From positions 232,680 through 296,679 of the forward strand of contig NZ_AXAL01000007.1 of assembly GCF_000472785.1 (NCBI RefSeq): a stretch of 64,000 nucleotides of DNA, written 5' to 3'. Source of the stretch: Mesorhizobium loti CJ3sym. Its GTDB lineage: Bacteria > Pseudomonadota > Alphaproteobacteria > Rhizobiales > Rhizobiaceae. The notes under the pieces are model-generated. The model was not told the origin of the DNA and did not search any database. It worked only from the letters and a program-made list of their open reading frames with translations. This document shows, piece after piece, positions 8,918 to 16,917 of the stretch; the first letter of the stretch is position 1; every line of letters starts with the position of its first letter. Position numbers and translations under genes: made by a program.

Positions 8918-10132
8918 TTATTCCTCCAGATCCTTGCGAAACGGGGTATGTTCTTCCAGATATTCGCCCATCCGCTCGACCTCGCGCCGCTCGCGCTTGA
9001 GATAGTCGGCGACGGCGTTGCGCAAGCCAGGATGCGAAATGTAGTGGGCGGAATGCATGGTCACCGGCTGGTACCCGCGCGCCAGCTTGTGCTCTCCCTG
9101 GGCACCCGCCTCAACCACCTTCAGCTTGCGTTCGATGGCGAAGTCGATGGCCTGGTGGTAGCAGACCTCGAAATGCAGGAAGGGATGATCCTCGATGCAG
9201 CCCCAGTTGCGGCCATAGAGCGCGTCGGAGCCGATGAAATTGATGGCGCCGGCAATGTAGCGCCCGTTGCGCCTGGCCATCACCAGCAGGATGTCGTCCG
9301 CCATGCGTTCTCCGATCAGCGAGAAGAACTTGCGGTTCAGATAGGGACGGCCCCATTTGCGGCTGCCGGTATCCATGTAGAAGGCGAAGAAGTCGTCCCA
9401 GGCCTTCTCGGTCAGGTCCTTGCCGGTCAGCCGGTCGATCGTGATGCCTGGGGCAAGCGCCTCGCGTCGTTCCTTCTTCATCGCCTTGCGCTTGCGCGAG
9501 GCAAGCGTGCCCAGGAAGTCGTCGTAAGTCGAAAAGCCTTCGTTGAAGAAGTGGAACTGCTGATCGGTGCGATGCAGGAAGCCCGCGGCCTCGAGGGTCG
9601 CAACGTCGCTCTCTTGCGCAAAGGTGACATGCGCCGAGGACACGCCGAGCTTGTCGGTCACCATTTTGAGACCGGCGGCAAGCCCGGCCTTCACCGCGTC
9701 CTGATCCTCGCTTTTGCCGACCAGCAGGCGAGGGCCGGTAACGGGCGTGAAAGGCACGGCACATTGCAGCTTTGGGTAATAGCTGCCACCGGCACGCTCG
9801 AAAGCATCCGACCAGCCGTGATCGAATACATATTCGCCTTGGCTGTGCGATTTGAGATAACAGGGGACCGCACCCAGCAGCCTGCCTTGCGCAGTCTCCA
9901 GCCGCAGGTGATGTCCCTGCCAGCCGGTGCGCCGCACGGCGCAGCCGGAATCTTCCAGGGCGCTCAAAAAAGCGAATGAAACGAGCGGGTTATAGCCATT
10001 TTCCGCGTCGCCGCGCGTGGTACCGGCAAAGCCGTTCCATTCATCGCAGGTGAACGCGCCGATGCCGGCGGCGATGCGGATCGAATAGTCCGCATTCGCT
10101 GTTTGTCCATCGCCGTGGTCGCCCTGATCCAT
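8918..10132 (-). CDS. FemAB-like GNAT N-acyltransferase family protein
   Basis: A 404 aa soluble protein of the proteobacterial family often labelled 'peptidogalycan biosynthesis' or GNAT/FemAB-like (PF04339 type). Recognisable pieces are YNPLVSFAFLSALEDSG, VFDHGWSDAFERAGG-YYPKLQ and PVTGPRLLV near the N-terminus, and GAINFIGSDALYGRNWGC near the C-terminus. FemAB relatives add aminoacyl groups to lipid II, but this branch has no firmly assigned reaction. It is followed on the same strand by the membrane phosphoglycerol-transferase-like gene, suggesting, weakly, a shared envelope theme. Confidence 0.8.
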   Translation of the reverse strand: MDQGDHGDGQTANADYSIRIAAGIGAFTCDEWNGFAGTTRGDAENGYNPLVSFAFLSALEDSGCAVRRTGWQGHHLRLETAQGRLLGAVPCYLKSHSQGEYVFDHGWSDAFERAGGSYYPKLQCAVPFTPVTGPRLLVGKSEDQDAVKAGLAAGLKMVTDKLGVSSAHVTFAQESDVATLEAAGFLHRTDQQFHFFNEGFSTYDDFLGTLASRKRKAMKKERREALAPGITIDRLTGKDLTEKAWDDFFAFYMDTGSRKWGRPYLNRKFFSLIGERMADDILLVMARRNGRYIAGAINFIGSDALYGRNWGCIEDHPFLHFEVCYHQAIDFAIERKLKVVEAGAQGEHKLARGYQPVTMHSAHYISHPGLRNAVADYLKRERREVERMGEYLEEHTPFRKDLEE

Positions 10133-10187
10133 GAGGCTTATTTAAGCTCCATCCGGGCTGCTACAAGTCACGTTTCAGAAACCCCGC

Positions 10188-10916
10188 TCAGGCGACTTTG
10201 ACCAGATCGGGTTCGAACCCTTCGAATGTCATCTGATCGGCATATTTGAAGGTCAGGTCGATCGCGGGCTGGTCATGCACCGTCCAGGTGATGACTGGCA
10301 TTTTGAGCTTTTCACGCACGAAGCTGACAAACGGATTCGGCAGGTCGCCGGCAGCGTAGGAGGTGAAGGAGAGCTCGTGGGCGAGCATCGAAAAATGCGC
10401 CTCGATCAGCTTGAGGTCCTTGCCGTAGGCGGTCAACCCAGCGGGAATGCCGGGCGCATGTTTCGGGAAATCGCGGATCAGCCAGTGATCGAACGACATG
10501 ATCGCCACCTTGCCCTTGTAGCGTTTGAGCATCTTGCCGACACGCGCCACGAGGCCTTCGTCGCGGCCGGGAATGCCTTTCAGTTCGACGATCATCGGCA
10601 CGCGGCCATCGACGAGGTCGAGCGCCTCCTGCAACGTCGGGATGTGGTCGGATGTGCCGCCAACCTTGAGCGCGGTCAGTTCGGCCGCGCTGCGTTGCCA
10701 GACGAAACCGTCCTGTCCGGTCAGCCTTTTCAGGTCGTCATCATGGATGATGACGGGAATGCCATCCGACGACAGATGCACGTCGCATTCGATGGCGTAG
10801 CCCCGTTCGGCGGCGGCGGCAAAGGCGGAAAGCGTGTTTTCCCAGCGCGTCTTGTTCATGTCGTGAAAGCCGCGATGGGCCACAGGCCGGGCGGTCAGCC
10901 AGGAAAGGTCGGTCAT
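10188..10916 (-). CDS. Glycerophosphodiester phosphodiesterase family protein
   Basis: A 242 aa TIM-barrel enzyme expected to hydrolyse glycerophosphodiesters to glycerol-3-phosphate and an alcohol. It has the HRG motif (AHRGFHD, His 14), ENTLSAF, then ECDVHLSSDGIPVIIHD with the Glu-Asp metal ligands and the second catalytic His region. No signal peptide is visible, so it is likely cytoplasmic. Its ATG at 10916 lies 13 bases after the RidA stop, so the two are one transcript. An open frame extends upstream through ridA in another register and is not coding. Confidence 0.9.
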   Translation of the reverse strand: MTDLSWLTARPVAHRGFHDMNKTRWENTLSAFAAAAERGYAIECDVHLSSDGIPVIIHDDDLKRLTGQDGFVWQRSAAELTALKVGGTSDHIPTLQEALDLVDGRVPMIVELKGIPGRDEGLVARVGKMLKRYKGKVAIMSFDHWLIRDFPKHAPGIPAGLTAYGKDLKLIEAHFSMLAHELSFTSYAAGDLPNPFVSFVREKLKMPVITWTVHDQPAIDLTFKYADQMTFEGFEPDLVKVA

Positions 10917-10929
10917 GTCAGGCCTTCGC

Positions 10930-11394
10930 TCATTCGACTTCGAAGATCGCTTCGATTTCCACTGCGGCATTAAGCGGCAGGGAGGCGGTGCCGACGGCTG
11001 AGCGGGCGTGCTTGCCGCGCTCGCCAAGGGCGGCGACCAGGAAATCGGAGGCGCCGTTGGCAACTAGGTGCTGCTCGACAAAGTCGGCGACGGAGGCGAC
11101 GAAGACGGTGATTTTCACCAACTTGCGAATCTTCTCGAGATCGCCAAGCGCTGCCTTGGCCTGCGCCAGAATGTTGATCGCGCAGTATTTTGCCGCGTCC
11201 TTGCCGCTTGCTGTGTCGACGTCGCGGCCAAGCAGGCCGCTCGCCTGCAGCTTGCCATCCTTGAGCGGCAATTGTCCGGCGGTGAACAGCAGGTTGCCGG
11301 TCCTTGCATAGGGCACGTAGTTGGCGGCTGGTGCGGCGGCGGCGGGAAGCGTCACGCCGAGATCACTTAGCCGCTTTTCGATTGTTTCACTCAT
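10930..11394 (-). CDS. RidA/YjgF family protein
   Basis: A 154 aa member of the RidA superfamily, which deaminates reactive enamine/imine intermediates from amino-acid metabolism. The N-terminus KRLSDLGVTLPAAAAPAANY and the LLFTAGQLPLKDG strand are typical of the YjgF subgroup (about 150 aa) with a longer N-terminus than RidA itself. I do not see a clear canonical Arg-105 equivalent in the usual context, so imine deaminase activity is unproven. First gene of a two-gene unit with the GDPD gene; the 138 bp to the divergent eipB gene must hold both promoters. Confidence 0.87.
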   Translation of the reverse strand: MSETIEKRLSDLGVTLPAAAAPAANYVPYARTGNLLFTAGQLPLKDGKLQASGLLGRDVDTASGKDAAKYCAINILAQAKAALGDLEKIRKLVKITVFVASVADFVEQHLVANGASDFLVAALGERGKHARSAVGTASLPLNAAVEIEAIFEVE

Positions 11395-11532
11395 TGCTTT
11401 TCCCTATTGCTGGAAGGTGCTGCGCTGGCCGGGCCGAAATTGCTATTTTTGCCTCGCTTCCGCCACGACTTTTTTTAAGCTGGACCATCTTTCCCTGCGG
11501 CCTGCCATCAGCCGCGACGATCGGAGTACCAC

Positions 11533-12363
11533 ATGCGCGCCACGCGCCTTGCATTCCACGCCGTCCTGTTGTCGGCGGCCCTCCCGATAGTCCCGGCTTT
11601 CGCGGTTCCGGCGCTGCAGGCGCATCGCGCCGTGTACGACCTCACCCTCAAGAAGGCGGACGATCGTTCCGGCATCACCGGTATCACCGGCCGCATGGTC
11701 TACGAGTTCAATGGTTCAGCCTGCGAAGGCTATACGGTGAAATTCCGTTTTGTCACGCAGATCGCGACCAACGACAACACCAAGCTGACGGACCAGCAGA
11801 CGACGACTTTCGAGGATGCCGAAGGCAAGACGTTCTCGTTCGTGACCAAATCCTTTGTCGACCAGAACCTCGACAAGGAGGTCAAGGGTATCGCCACCAA
11901 AGACGCCAAGGGCCTCAAGGTCGATATCGACAAGCCCGAGAAGAACAGTCTGGAGCTTGCCGCCACCCAGTTTCCGACCCAGCATCTGGTTGAGCTGATC
12001 GGCAAGGCCGAGAAGGGCGAAAACTTCTACCAGACAAACCTGTTCGACGGCTCGGAGGACGCCAACAAGGTAATGACGACCACTGTCGTCGTCGGCAAGA
12101 AGACCGAAGCCGACAAGGCCGATCCGGAGGCTCCGGCGCTGGCGAAGCTTGCCACCGACAAATACTGGCCGGTCGACATCGCCTATTTCGACGACAGCGC
12201 CCAGAACGGCGAAGAGGTGCCGGAATACCGGATCAGCTTCAAGCTGCACGAGAACGGCATTACCCGCGATCTCGTCATGGACTATGGTGACTTCTCGATG
12301 ACCGGCAAGCTGGTCAACCTGTCGCTGTTCGACCAGACGAAGCCTTGCCCGGTATCGAAATAG
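11533..12363 (+). CDS. eipB: Periplasmic cell-envelope integrity protein EipB
   Basis: A 276 aa secreted protein of the DUF1849/EipB family, described in Brucella as a beta-spiral periplasmic protein needed for envelope integrity and normal cell division. A signal peptide covers residues 1 to about 24 (cleavage near AFA). Two cysteines are at residue 64 (GSACEGY) and 272 (KPCPVSK), matching the family's disulphide that ties the lobe to the C-terminus. The body is rich in beta-strand sequence (AVYDLTLKKA, GRMVYEF, YRISFKLHENG). It is followed after 36 bases by a DUF4031 gene. Confidence 0.88.
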   Translation: MRATRLAFHAVLLSAALPIVPAFAVPALQAHRAVYDLTLKKADDRSGITGITGRMVYEFNGSACEGYTVKFRFVTQIATNDNTKLTDQQTTTFEDAEGKTFSFVTKSFVDQNLDKEVKGIATKDAKGLKVDIDKPEKNSLELAATQFPTQHLVELIGKAEKGENFYQTNLFDGSEDANKVMTTTVVVGKKTEADKADPEAPALAKLATDKYWPVDIAYFDDSAQNGEEVPEYRISFKLHENGITRDLVMDYGDFSMTGKLVNLSLFDQTKPCPVSK

Positions 12364-12399
12364 CAGGAGTGCGCAATTGGGCTGGCCGCGGCGGGCTTG

Positions 12400-12678
12400 A
12401 TGGCAGTCTATGTCGATGCGGCGATCTGGAAGTGGGCCGGCCATCGCTGGTGCCACCTGATGGCCGACGATACCGACGAGTTGCATCGTTTCGCAGCCCA
12501 GCTTGGTGTGAAGCGTTCATCCTACCAGGGACCGCCCAGGACATCCGCTCCGCATTATGACATAACCGGTTTCGAGCGCGACCGCGCGGTGCGGCTCGGC
12601 GCCATCGAATGCAGCCGCGAGGAGATCGTCGCGATCTTCCGCCGGGTTCGGGTGCCCAACGGAAAGGCCAAGCGATGA
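12400..12678 (+). CDS. DUF4031 domain-containing protein
   Basis: A small 92 aa cytosolic protein beginning MAVYVDAAIWKWAGHRWCHL. The pattern of Trp/His-rich N-terminus, LHRFAAQLGV and the SYQGPPRTSAPHYDI segment is the DUF4031 family, which has no experimentally assigned function known to me. ATG 12400 is preferred over TTG 12397. Its stop overlaps the ATG of the lysE-like gene by four bases (ATGA), so the two should be translationally coupled. Confidence 0.75.
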   Translation: MAVYVDAAIWKWAGHRWCHLMADDTDELHRFAAQLGVKRSSYQGPPRTSAPHYDITGFERDRAVRLGAIECSREEIVAIFRRVRVPNGKAKR

Positions 12679-13285
12679 CACCAACGGCATTTCTCGCCTA
12701 TTGCGCCGCCGTCACGCTCGCTGCCGCCACACCGGGGCCAGCGATGTTCACAGTCATCACCAATGGCGTGTCGCGCGGGTTTCGTCGCGCGTTCATGGCC
12801 GGTGTCGGCGTTGCCGCTGGCGATGCCGTACTGGTCACCCTCGCACTGCTTGGACTGGTTGCCTGGCCCAGACGTTCGAATGGGTCTTCCTCCTGCTCAA
12901 ATATGCTGGCGCTGCCTATCTGATTTATCTCGGTATCCGGATGTGGCGCGCTGCCGCCACACAACCGACTGAACCGAAGGCTGTTGAAACGAGATTGTCG
13001 CGGTCTTTCCTGCTCGGCGCGTCCATTGCGCTCGGCAATCCGAAGGCGATCCTGTTCCACGCCTCGATCATGCCGCTCATCCTGAACCTCGACACCATGA
13101 CCTTTGTCGATGGCTTGCTGGTGGTGGCTGTCGTTATCACCGTCAACATCGTCACCATGGGTGTCTATGCTGCGCTCGCCGGTCGGGCCTCGGGCTGGTT
13201 CAGGACACCCAGGCGCATGCGGCTGATGAACCGGTTTGCCGGCAGCGCGATGATCGGCACCGGAGCGCTGATTGCCGCACGCTGA
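12675..13285 (+). pseudogene. LysE/RhtB-family translocator, frameshifted
   Basis: Encodes a LysE/RhtB-type amino-acid exporter of about 203 aa, but in two frames. The first part (from MTPTAFLAYCAAVTL, with the signature AATPGPAMFTVITNG) runs to LALLGLVA; the rest (LAQTFEWVFLLLKYAGAAYLIYLG through the C-terminus) continues in the +2 frame. The break is at 12861-12865 (GCCTGG): adding one C, as GCCCTGG, restores GLVALAQTFEW without loss. Membrane segments are otherwise all present and no other stop is seen, so this is either a recent single-base deletion or a base-calling error. It overlaps the upstream DUF4031 gene by four bases. Confidence 0.82.
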
Positions 13286-13305
13286 GCGGTAAAGCGCCGC
13301 CGCGC

Positions 13306-13334
13306 TTGCGTTTGTTGCGCTTCCCCTCTATATG
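13306..13334 (+). promoter_or_regulatory. Candidate rpsB promoter
   Basis: TTGCGT (13306-13311), a 17-base spacer and TATATG (13329-13334) sit about 130 bases before rpsB. The -10 is followed by GCGCGC, a G/C-rich start region common at rhizobial ribosomal promoters. This would give a leader of about 120 nt. Confidence 0.5.
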
Positions 13335-13349
13335 CGCGCTCATTCCACA

Positions 13350-13436
13350 CACGGACTTTGGTGTCTGCCCGGGAGAAATCCGGCTGAAACCTCCGGTGGC
13401 GTTCGAGGACTTCGTCCAAAAATGCCTGTGTCCGTG
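13350..13436 (+). promoter_or_regulatory. Structured rpsB leader
   Basis: Between the candidate promoter and rpsB, CACGGAC (13350-13356) can pair with GTCCGTG (13430-13436), enclosing smaller hairpins such as GGAC-TTC-GTCC (13407-13417). The closing strand lies about 26 bases before the ATG. Ribosomal protein S2 is known to repress its own rpsB-tsf message in E. coli; a similar role for this leader is inference. Confidence 0.35.
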
Positions 13437-13462
13437 GAGGCTAACCGGAAAGGAAAATAAGA

Positions 13463-14245
13463 ATGGCTCTGCCTGATTTCAGCATGCGCCAGCTTTTGGA
13501 AGCTGGCATTCACTTCGGCCACCAGACCCACCGCTGGAACCCGAAGATGGCGCCTTACATCTATGGCGCCCGCAACAACATCCACATCATCGACCTCTCG
13601 CAGACGGTGCCTTTGCTGCACCAGGCGCTGAAGCAGGTTTCCGACACTGTTGCCAAGGGCGGCCGCGTGCTGTTCGTCGGCACCAAGCGCCAGGCATCTG
13701 ATATCGTTGCCGATGCGGCACAGCGTTCGGCCCAGTATTACGTCAACTCGCGTTGGCTCGGCGGCATGCTGACCAACTGGAAGACGATCTCGAACTCGAT
13801 CCAGCGCCTGCGCAAGCTCGACGAGATGCTGGCCGGCGAGGCCCAGGGCCTGACCAAGAAGGAACGCCTGAACCTCGACCGCGAGCGCGAGAAGCTCGAC
13901 AAGGCACTCGGCGGCATCAAGGACATGGGCTCGACGCCCGACCTGATGTTCGTGATCGACACCAACAAGGAAGCGATCGCCATCCTCGAGGCCAAGCGTC
14001 TCGGCATTCCGGTCGTCGCCATCATTGATTCGAACTGCGATCCGGACAAGATCGACTTCCCGATCCCCGGCAATGACGACGCGGCCCGCGCCATCCAGCT
14101 CTATTGCGACCTGATCGCCAAGGCTGCGATCGACGGCATCGCCCGCCAGCAGGGCGCGCTCGGTGTCGATATCGGCGCTTCGGTCGAAGCTCCGGTCGAG
14201 CCGGCGCTCGATCCGGCTCCGGCGTCGGAAGCCCCCGAGGCTTGA
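13463..14245 (+). CDS. rpsB: 30S ribosomal protein S2
   Basis: 260 aa, full length for the family. Starts [20 protein letters not shown] with the S2 signature [16 protein letters not shown], then the [13 protein letters not shown] region and the [18 protein letters not shown] core, ending in an Ala/Pro/Glu-rich tail ([20 protein letters not shown]). S2 joins late in small-subunit assembly and anchors S1. SD AAAGGA lies about 10 bases before the ATG. It is the first gene of the rpsB-tsf unit. Confidence 0.98.
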   Translation: MALPDFSMRQLLEAGIHFGHQTHRWNPKMAPYIYGARNNIHIIDLSQTVPLLHQALKQVSDTVAKGGRVLFVGTKRQASDIVADAAQRSAQYYVNSRWLGGMLTNWKTISNSIQRLRKLDEMLAGEAQGLTKKERLNLDREREKLDKALGGIKDMGSTPDLMFVIDTNKEAIAILEAKRLGIPVVAIIDSNCDPDKIDFPIPGNDDAARAIQLYCDLIAKAAIDGIARQQGALGVDIGASVEAPVEPALDPAPASEAPEA

Positions 14246-14250
14246 TAATC

Positions 14251-14328
14251 GAAGGCCGATTGCGGCCTTCATCTTTCTCATATTTTGGCACGCTAAACAG
14301 ACGCACCATCGAATACCGATGGTGCGTC
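14251..14328 (+). promoter_or_regulatory. Tandem hairpins between rpsB and tsf
   Basis: Two hairpins fill the 109-base gap. The first is GAAGGCCG-ATTG-CGGCCTTC (14251-14270) followed by a U-rich ATCTTTCTCATATTTT, so it resembles a weak terminator. The second is a perfect 12 bp stem, GACGCACCATCG (14300-14311) with 14317-14328, loop of five, without a U-run. They could reduce read-through or act as processing sites, setting the S2 to EF-Ts ratio; that role is inferred. Confidence 0.5.
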
Positions 14329-14354
14329 GGTGCATTCTAGACAAAGAGGCGACA

Positions 14355-15275
14355 ATGAGCATTTCGGCTGCACAGGTCAAAGAACTCCGCGACTTGACCG
14401 GCGCGGGCATGATGGACTGCAAGGCGGCGTTGACCGAGACCAACGGCAACATGGAAGAGGCCGTCGACTGGCTGCGCAAGAAGGGCATTTCCAAGGCCGA
14501 CAAGAAGGCCGGCCGCACTGCTGCCGAAGGCCTGATCGGCGTCGACAATGGCGTGCGCGAGGCAGCCGTCGTCGAGGTCAATTCCGAGACCGACTTCGTT
14601 GCCCGCAATGCCGCATTCCAGGAAATCGTCGCCAACGTTGCCAAGGTCGCGCTGGCCTATGGCACGACGGAGGCTGTCGCCGCTGCAAAGTACCCGGGTT
14701 CGGACAAGTCGGTTACCGACACGATCAAGGACGCTGTCGGGACCATTGGCGAGAATTTGGGCTTCCGCCGCTCGGCCAAGCTGACCGTTCCGCACGGCGC
14801 TGTCGCCACCTACGTCCACAATGCGGTTGCCGACGGCCTTGGCAAGCTCGGCGTGCTGGTCGCGATCGAAACCACGGGCAACGAGCATGCCGCCAACGCG
14901 TTTGGCCGCCAAGTCGCCATGCATGTCGCCGCCACCAACCCGCTGGCGTTGACCGCCGAGCAGATCGATCCTGCGGCGGTCGAGCGTGAGAAGGCGATCT
15001 TCTCCGATCAGGCCCGCCAGTCCGGCAAGCCCGAAGCGATCATCGAGAAGATGGTCGAGGGCCGCCTGCGCAAGTTCTATGAGGAAGTCGTGCTTCTGAA
15101 GCAGGCCTTCGTGCTCAATCCCGACATCACCGTCGAGAAGGCGCTGAAGGATGCCGAGAAGGAAATCGGCGCGCCGGCCAAGATCACGGCCTATTTGCGC
15201 TTCGCGCTCGGCGAAGGCATCGAAAAGGAAGAGACCGATTTCGCGGCGGAAGTCGCGGCAGCGGTCCAGAAGTAA
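14355..15275 (+). CDS. tsf: Translation elongation factor Ts
   Basis: Guanine-nucleotide exchange factor for EF-Tu, 306 aa. The N-terminal UBA-like domain begins [26 protein letters not shown], with the TDFVARN core signature ([14 protein letters not shown]) following and [10 protein letters not shown] in the C-domain. Start ATG 14355 fits the family; the frame is open further upstream but through the intergenic hairpins. Typical pairing with rpsB. The following gene is a convergent LysR regulator, ending 14 bases away with no clear terminator between. Confidence 0.98.
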   Translation: MSISAAQVKELRDLTGAGMMDCKAALTETNGNMEEAVDWLRKKGISKADKKAGRTAAEGLIGVDNGVREAAVVEVNSETDFVARNAAFQEIVANVAKVALAYGTTEAVAAAKYPGSDKSVTDTIKDAVGTIGENLGFRRSAKLTVPHGAVATYVHNAVADGLGKLGVLVAIETTGNEHAANAFGRQVAMHVAATNPLALTAEQIDPAAVEREKAIFSDQARQSGKPEAIIEKMVEGRLRKFYEEVVLLKQAFVLNPDITVEKALKDAEKEIGAPAKITAYLRFALGEGIEKEETDFAAEVAAAVQK

Positions 15276-15288
15276 GCTTCCTAACGCT

Positions 15289-16224
15289 TTATTGCGACTG
15301 TGTTTTTCGGCCGGGCGTCCGCAGGGATGCCCGGCCGATGTCGTTTGCAGTGTCGATGAAGGCCCGCAGTTTCGGCGCCATCGCCGCTCGGCGCGGAAAG
15401 TAGAGGAACAGCCCCGGCTCCTCGATCGCGGTTTGCGGCAGGATCCGGACGAGGCGGCCGGCGGCAAGATCCGCGCGCACCAGCGGTTCGAACACATAGG
15501 CAAGACCGACGCTTGCAAGCGCCAGGTCGATCGCGGCCAGCGAATCGGTGACGATGACCGTGCCTTTTGTCTCCACAACGACATCCTTGCCGTCTTCGGT
15601 CAGATCCCAGCGATAGAGCGCACCGGAGCGAACCAGCCGGTAGGCGATGCAATTGTGGTTGGCGAGATCGGCCACGCTGCGCGGACGGCCGTGCTTTCCG
15701 ACATAGGCAGGCGATGCGACCATCACGGCCTTGAACGGCGGCGTCAGCCGGACAGTGACCATGTCTTGCGCAATCATTTCGCCCAACCGGATGCCGGCGT
15801 CGAAACCCTCGCCGACAATGTCGACCAGCCCCTGGTCGGTGAGCAATTCAACTGTCACATCCGGATAACGCTCGGCCATCGCCGCAACCACCGCCGTCAT
15901 GCCAAGAGGAATGGCGATGTTGGGAACGTTGAGCCTGAGCAGGCCCGAAGGCCGGCCCTTGATGGCGCGGATGCGGTCCATCCGGTCTGCAATGTCCTGA
16001 AGGGCAGGGGCCGCCGTCTCCACCAGCGCCTTGCCGGCTTCCGTCAGCGAAACGCTGCGCGTCGTGCGCGCAAACAGCGGCTGACCGATGCGCTCTTCGA
16101 CAAGGCGCACCGCATGGCTGACGGCTGACGGACTCATACCGAGTTCGGCCGCGGCAAGCGCAAAACCGCCGCGCCGGGCAACTGCAATGACAACTGGCAG
16201 ATGGGTAAGTAGATCCCGATCCAT
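15289..16224 (-). CDS. LysR-family transcriptional regulator
   Basis: 311 aa: N-terminal winged helix-turn-helix (residues about 1-60; GGFALAAAELGMSPSAVSHAVRLVEERIG) and a C-terminal substrate-binding-like sensor domain. It belongs to the broad group that regulates adjacent divergent genes. The 129 bp gap to the divergent SnoaL-like gene should hold its operator, so the SnoaL-like and aldo/keto reductase genes are its likely targets. The effector cannot be told from sequence. This three-gene block interrupts the otherwise conserved tsf-pyrH neighbourhood. Confidence 0.9.
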   Translation of the reverse strand: MDRDLLTHLPVVIAVARRGGFALAAAELGMSPSAVSHAVRLVEERIGQPLFARTTRSVSLTEAGKALVETAAPALQDIADRMDRIRAIKGRPSGLLRLNVPNIAIPLGMTAVVAAMAERYPDVTVELLTDQGLVDIVGEGFDAGIRLGEMIAQDMVTVRLTPPFKAVMVASPAYVGKHGRPRSVADLANHNCIAYRLVRSGALYRWDLTEDGKDVVVETKGTVIVTDSLAAIDLALASVGLAYVFEPLVRADLAAGRLVRILPQTAIEEPGLFLYFPRRAAMAPKLRAFIDTANDIGRASLRTPGRKTQSQ

Positions 16225-16353
16225 TCATGCATCATATCGCATAGTCTTTGCGAACAATGCAATCTTATCGATGTGACGACATTGGCCCACATTGTCGCCA
16301 ACACATCGGCGCCCACACATCGGCAATCGCTGATGGCATCAAGGAGAAAAGAC

Positions 16354-16878
16354 ATGAATGCATTGAAACATGTGACCTTCGCAGCAGGCATGGCGCTGGC
16401 GCCGATCGATGCCGGCGGCGCGGAACCATCCGGCTGGCGGGCGCTCGCGGACGAACGCGCCGTCATCCGTATCGCCGATGCGATCGATCGCGCCGTCGAC
16501 GCGCAGGACTGGAAACTGGCGCGCAGCTATTTCGCGGATCGGGTTACCGCCGATTTCAGCAGCCTGTCCGGGCAGCCTTCGGCTAACATCGCCTCCGACG
16601 ACCTGATCGGCGCCTGGGCCGGCAACCTCAAGGGCAGCAAGACGAGCCTGCATCTGCGCACAAATCACCAGGTTGTGCTCGAGGCGGATACGGCGACGGT
16701 CCGTTCCAACGGCTATGCCTGGAACCGGATGGAAGGCAATGGCGACCCGCTTTGGGAAGTTTGGGGCACCTATGAGCATCACCTGACGCGCTCCGCTGGC
16801 GGCTGGAAGGTCGACGGCTTCGCGTTCCGCATGACGCATGAGCGCGGCAACCCTTGGGTCAAGGCGACGCCGGGCTAG
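16354..16878 (+). CDS. SnoaL-like (NTF2 fold) protein, probably secreted
   Basis: 174 aa. The N-terminus (MNALKHVTFAAGMALAPIDAGG then AEPSGW) looks like a signal peptide. Residues 35-165 follow the SnoaL/DUF4440 pattern: VIRIADAIDRAVDAQDW, FADRVTADFSSLSG, and a terminal GGWKVDGFAFRMTHERGNPW strand. Such cone-shaped folds bind small molecules and act in isomerase, cyclase or unknown reactions. AAGGAG lies nine bases before ATG 16354, which fixes the start. It is followed by the aldo/keto reductase after 39 bases and is divergent from the LysR gene. Confidence 0.75.
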   Translation: MNALKHVTFAAGMALAPIDAGGAEPSGWRALADERAVIRIADAIDRAVDAQDWKLARSYFADRVTADFSSLSGQPSANIASDDLIGAWAGNLKGSKTSLHLRTNHQVVLEADTATVRSNGYAWNRMEGNGDPLWEVWGTYEHHLTRSAGGWKVDGFAFRMTHERGNPWVKATPG

Positions 16879-16917
16879 TGAGACCGCGGCATTCATCACC
16901 AGCATTGGAAAACGATC

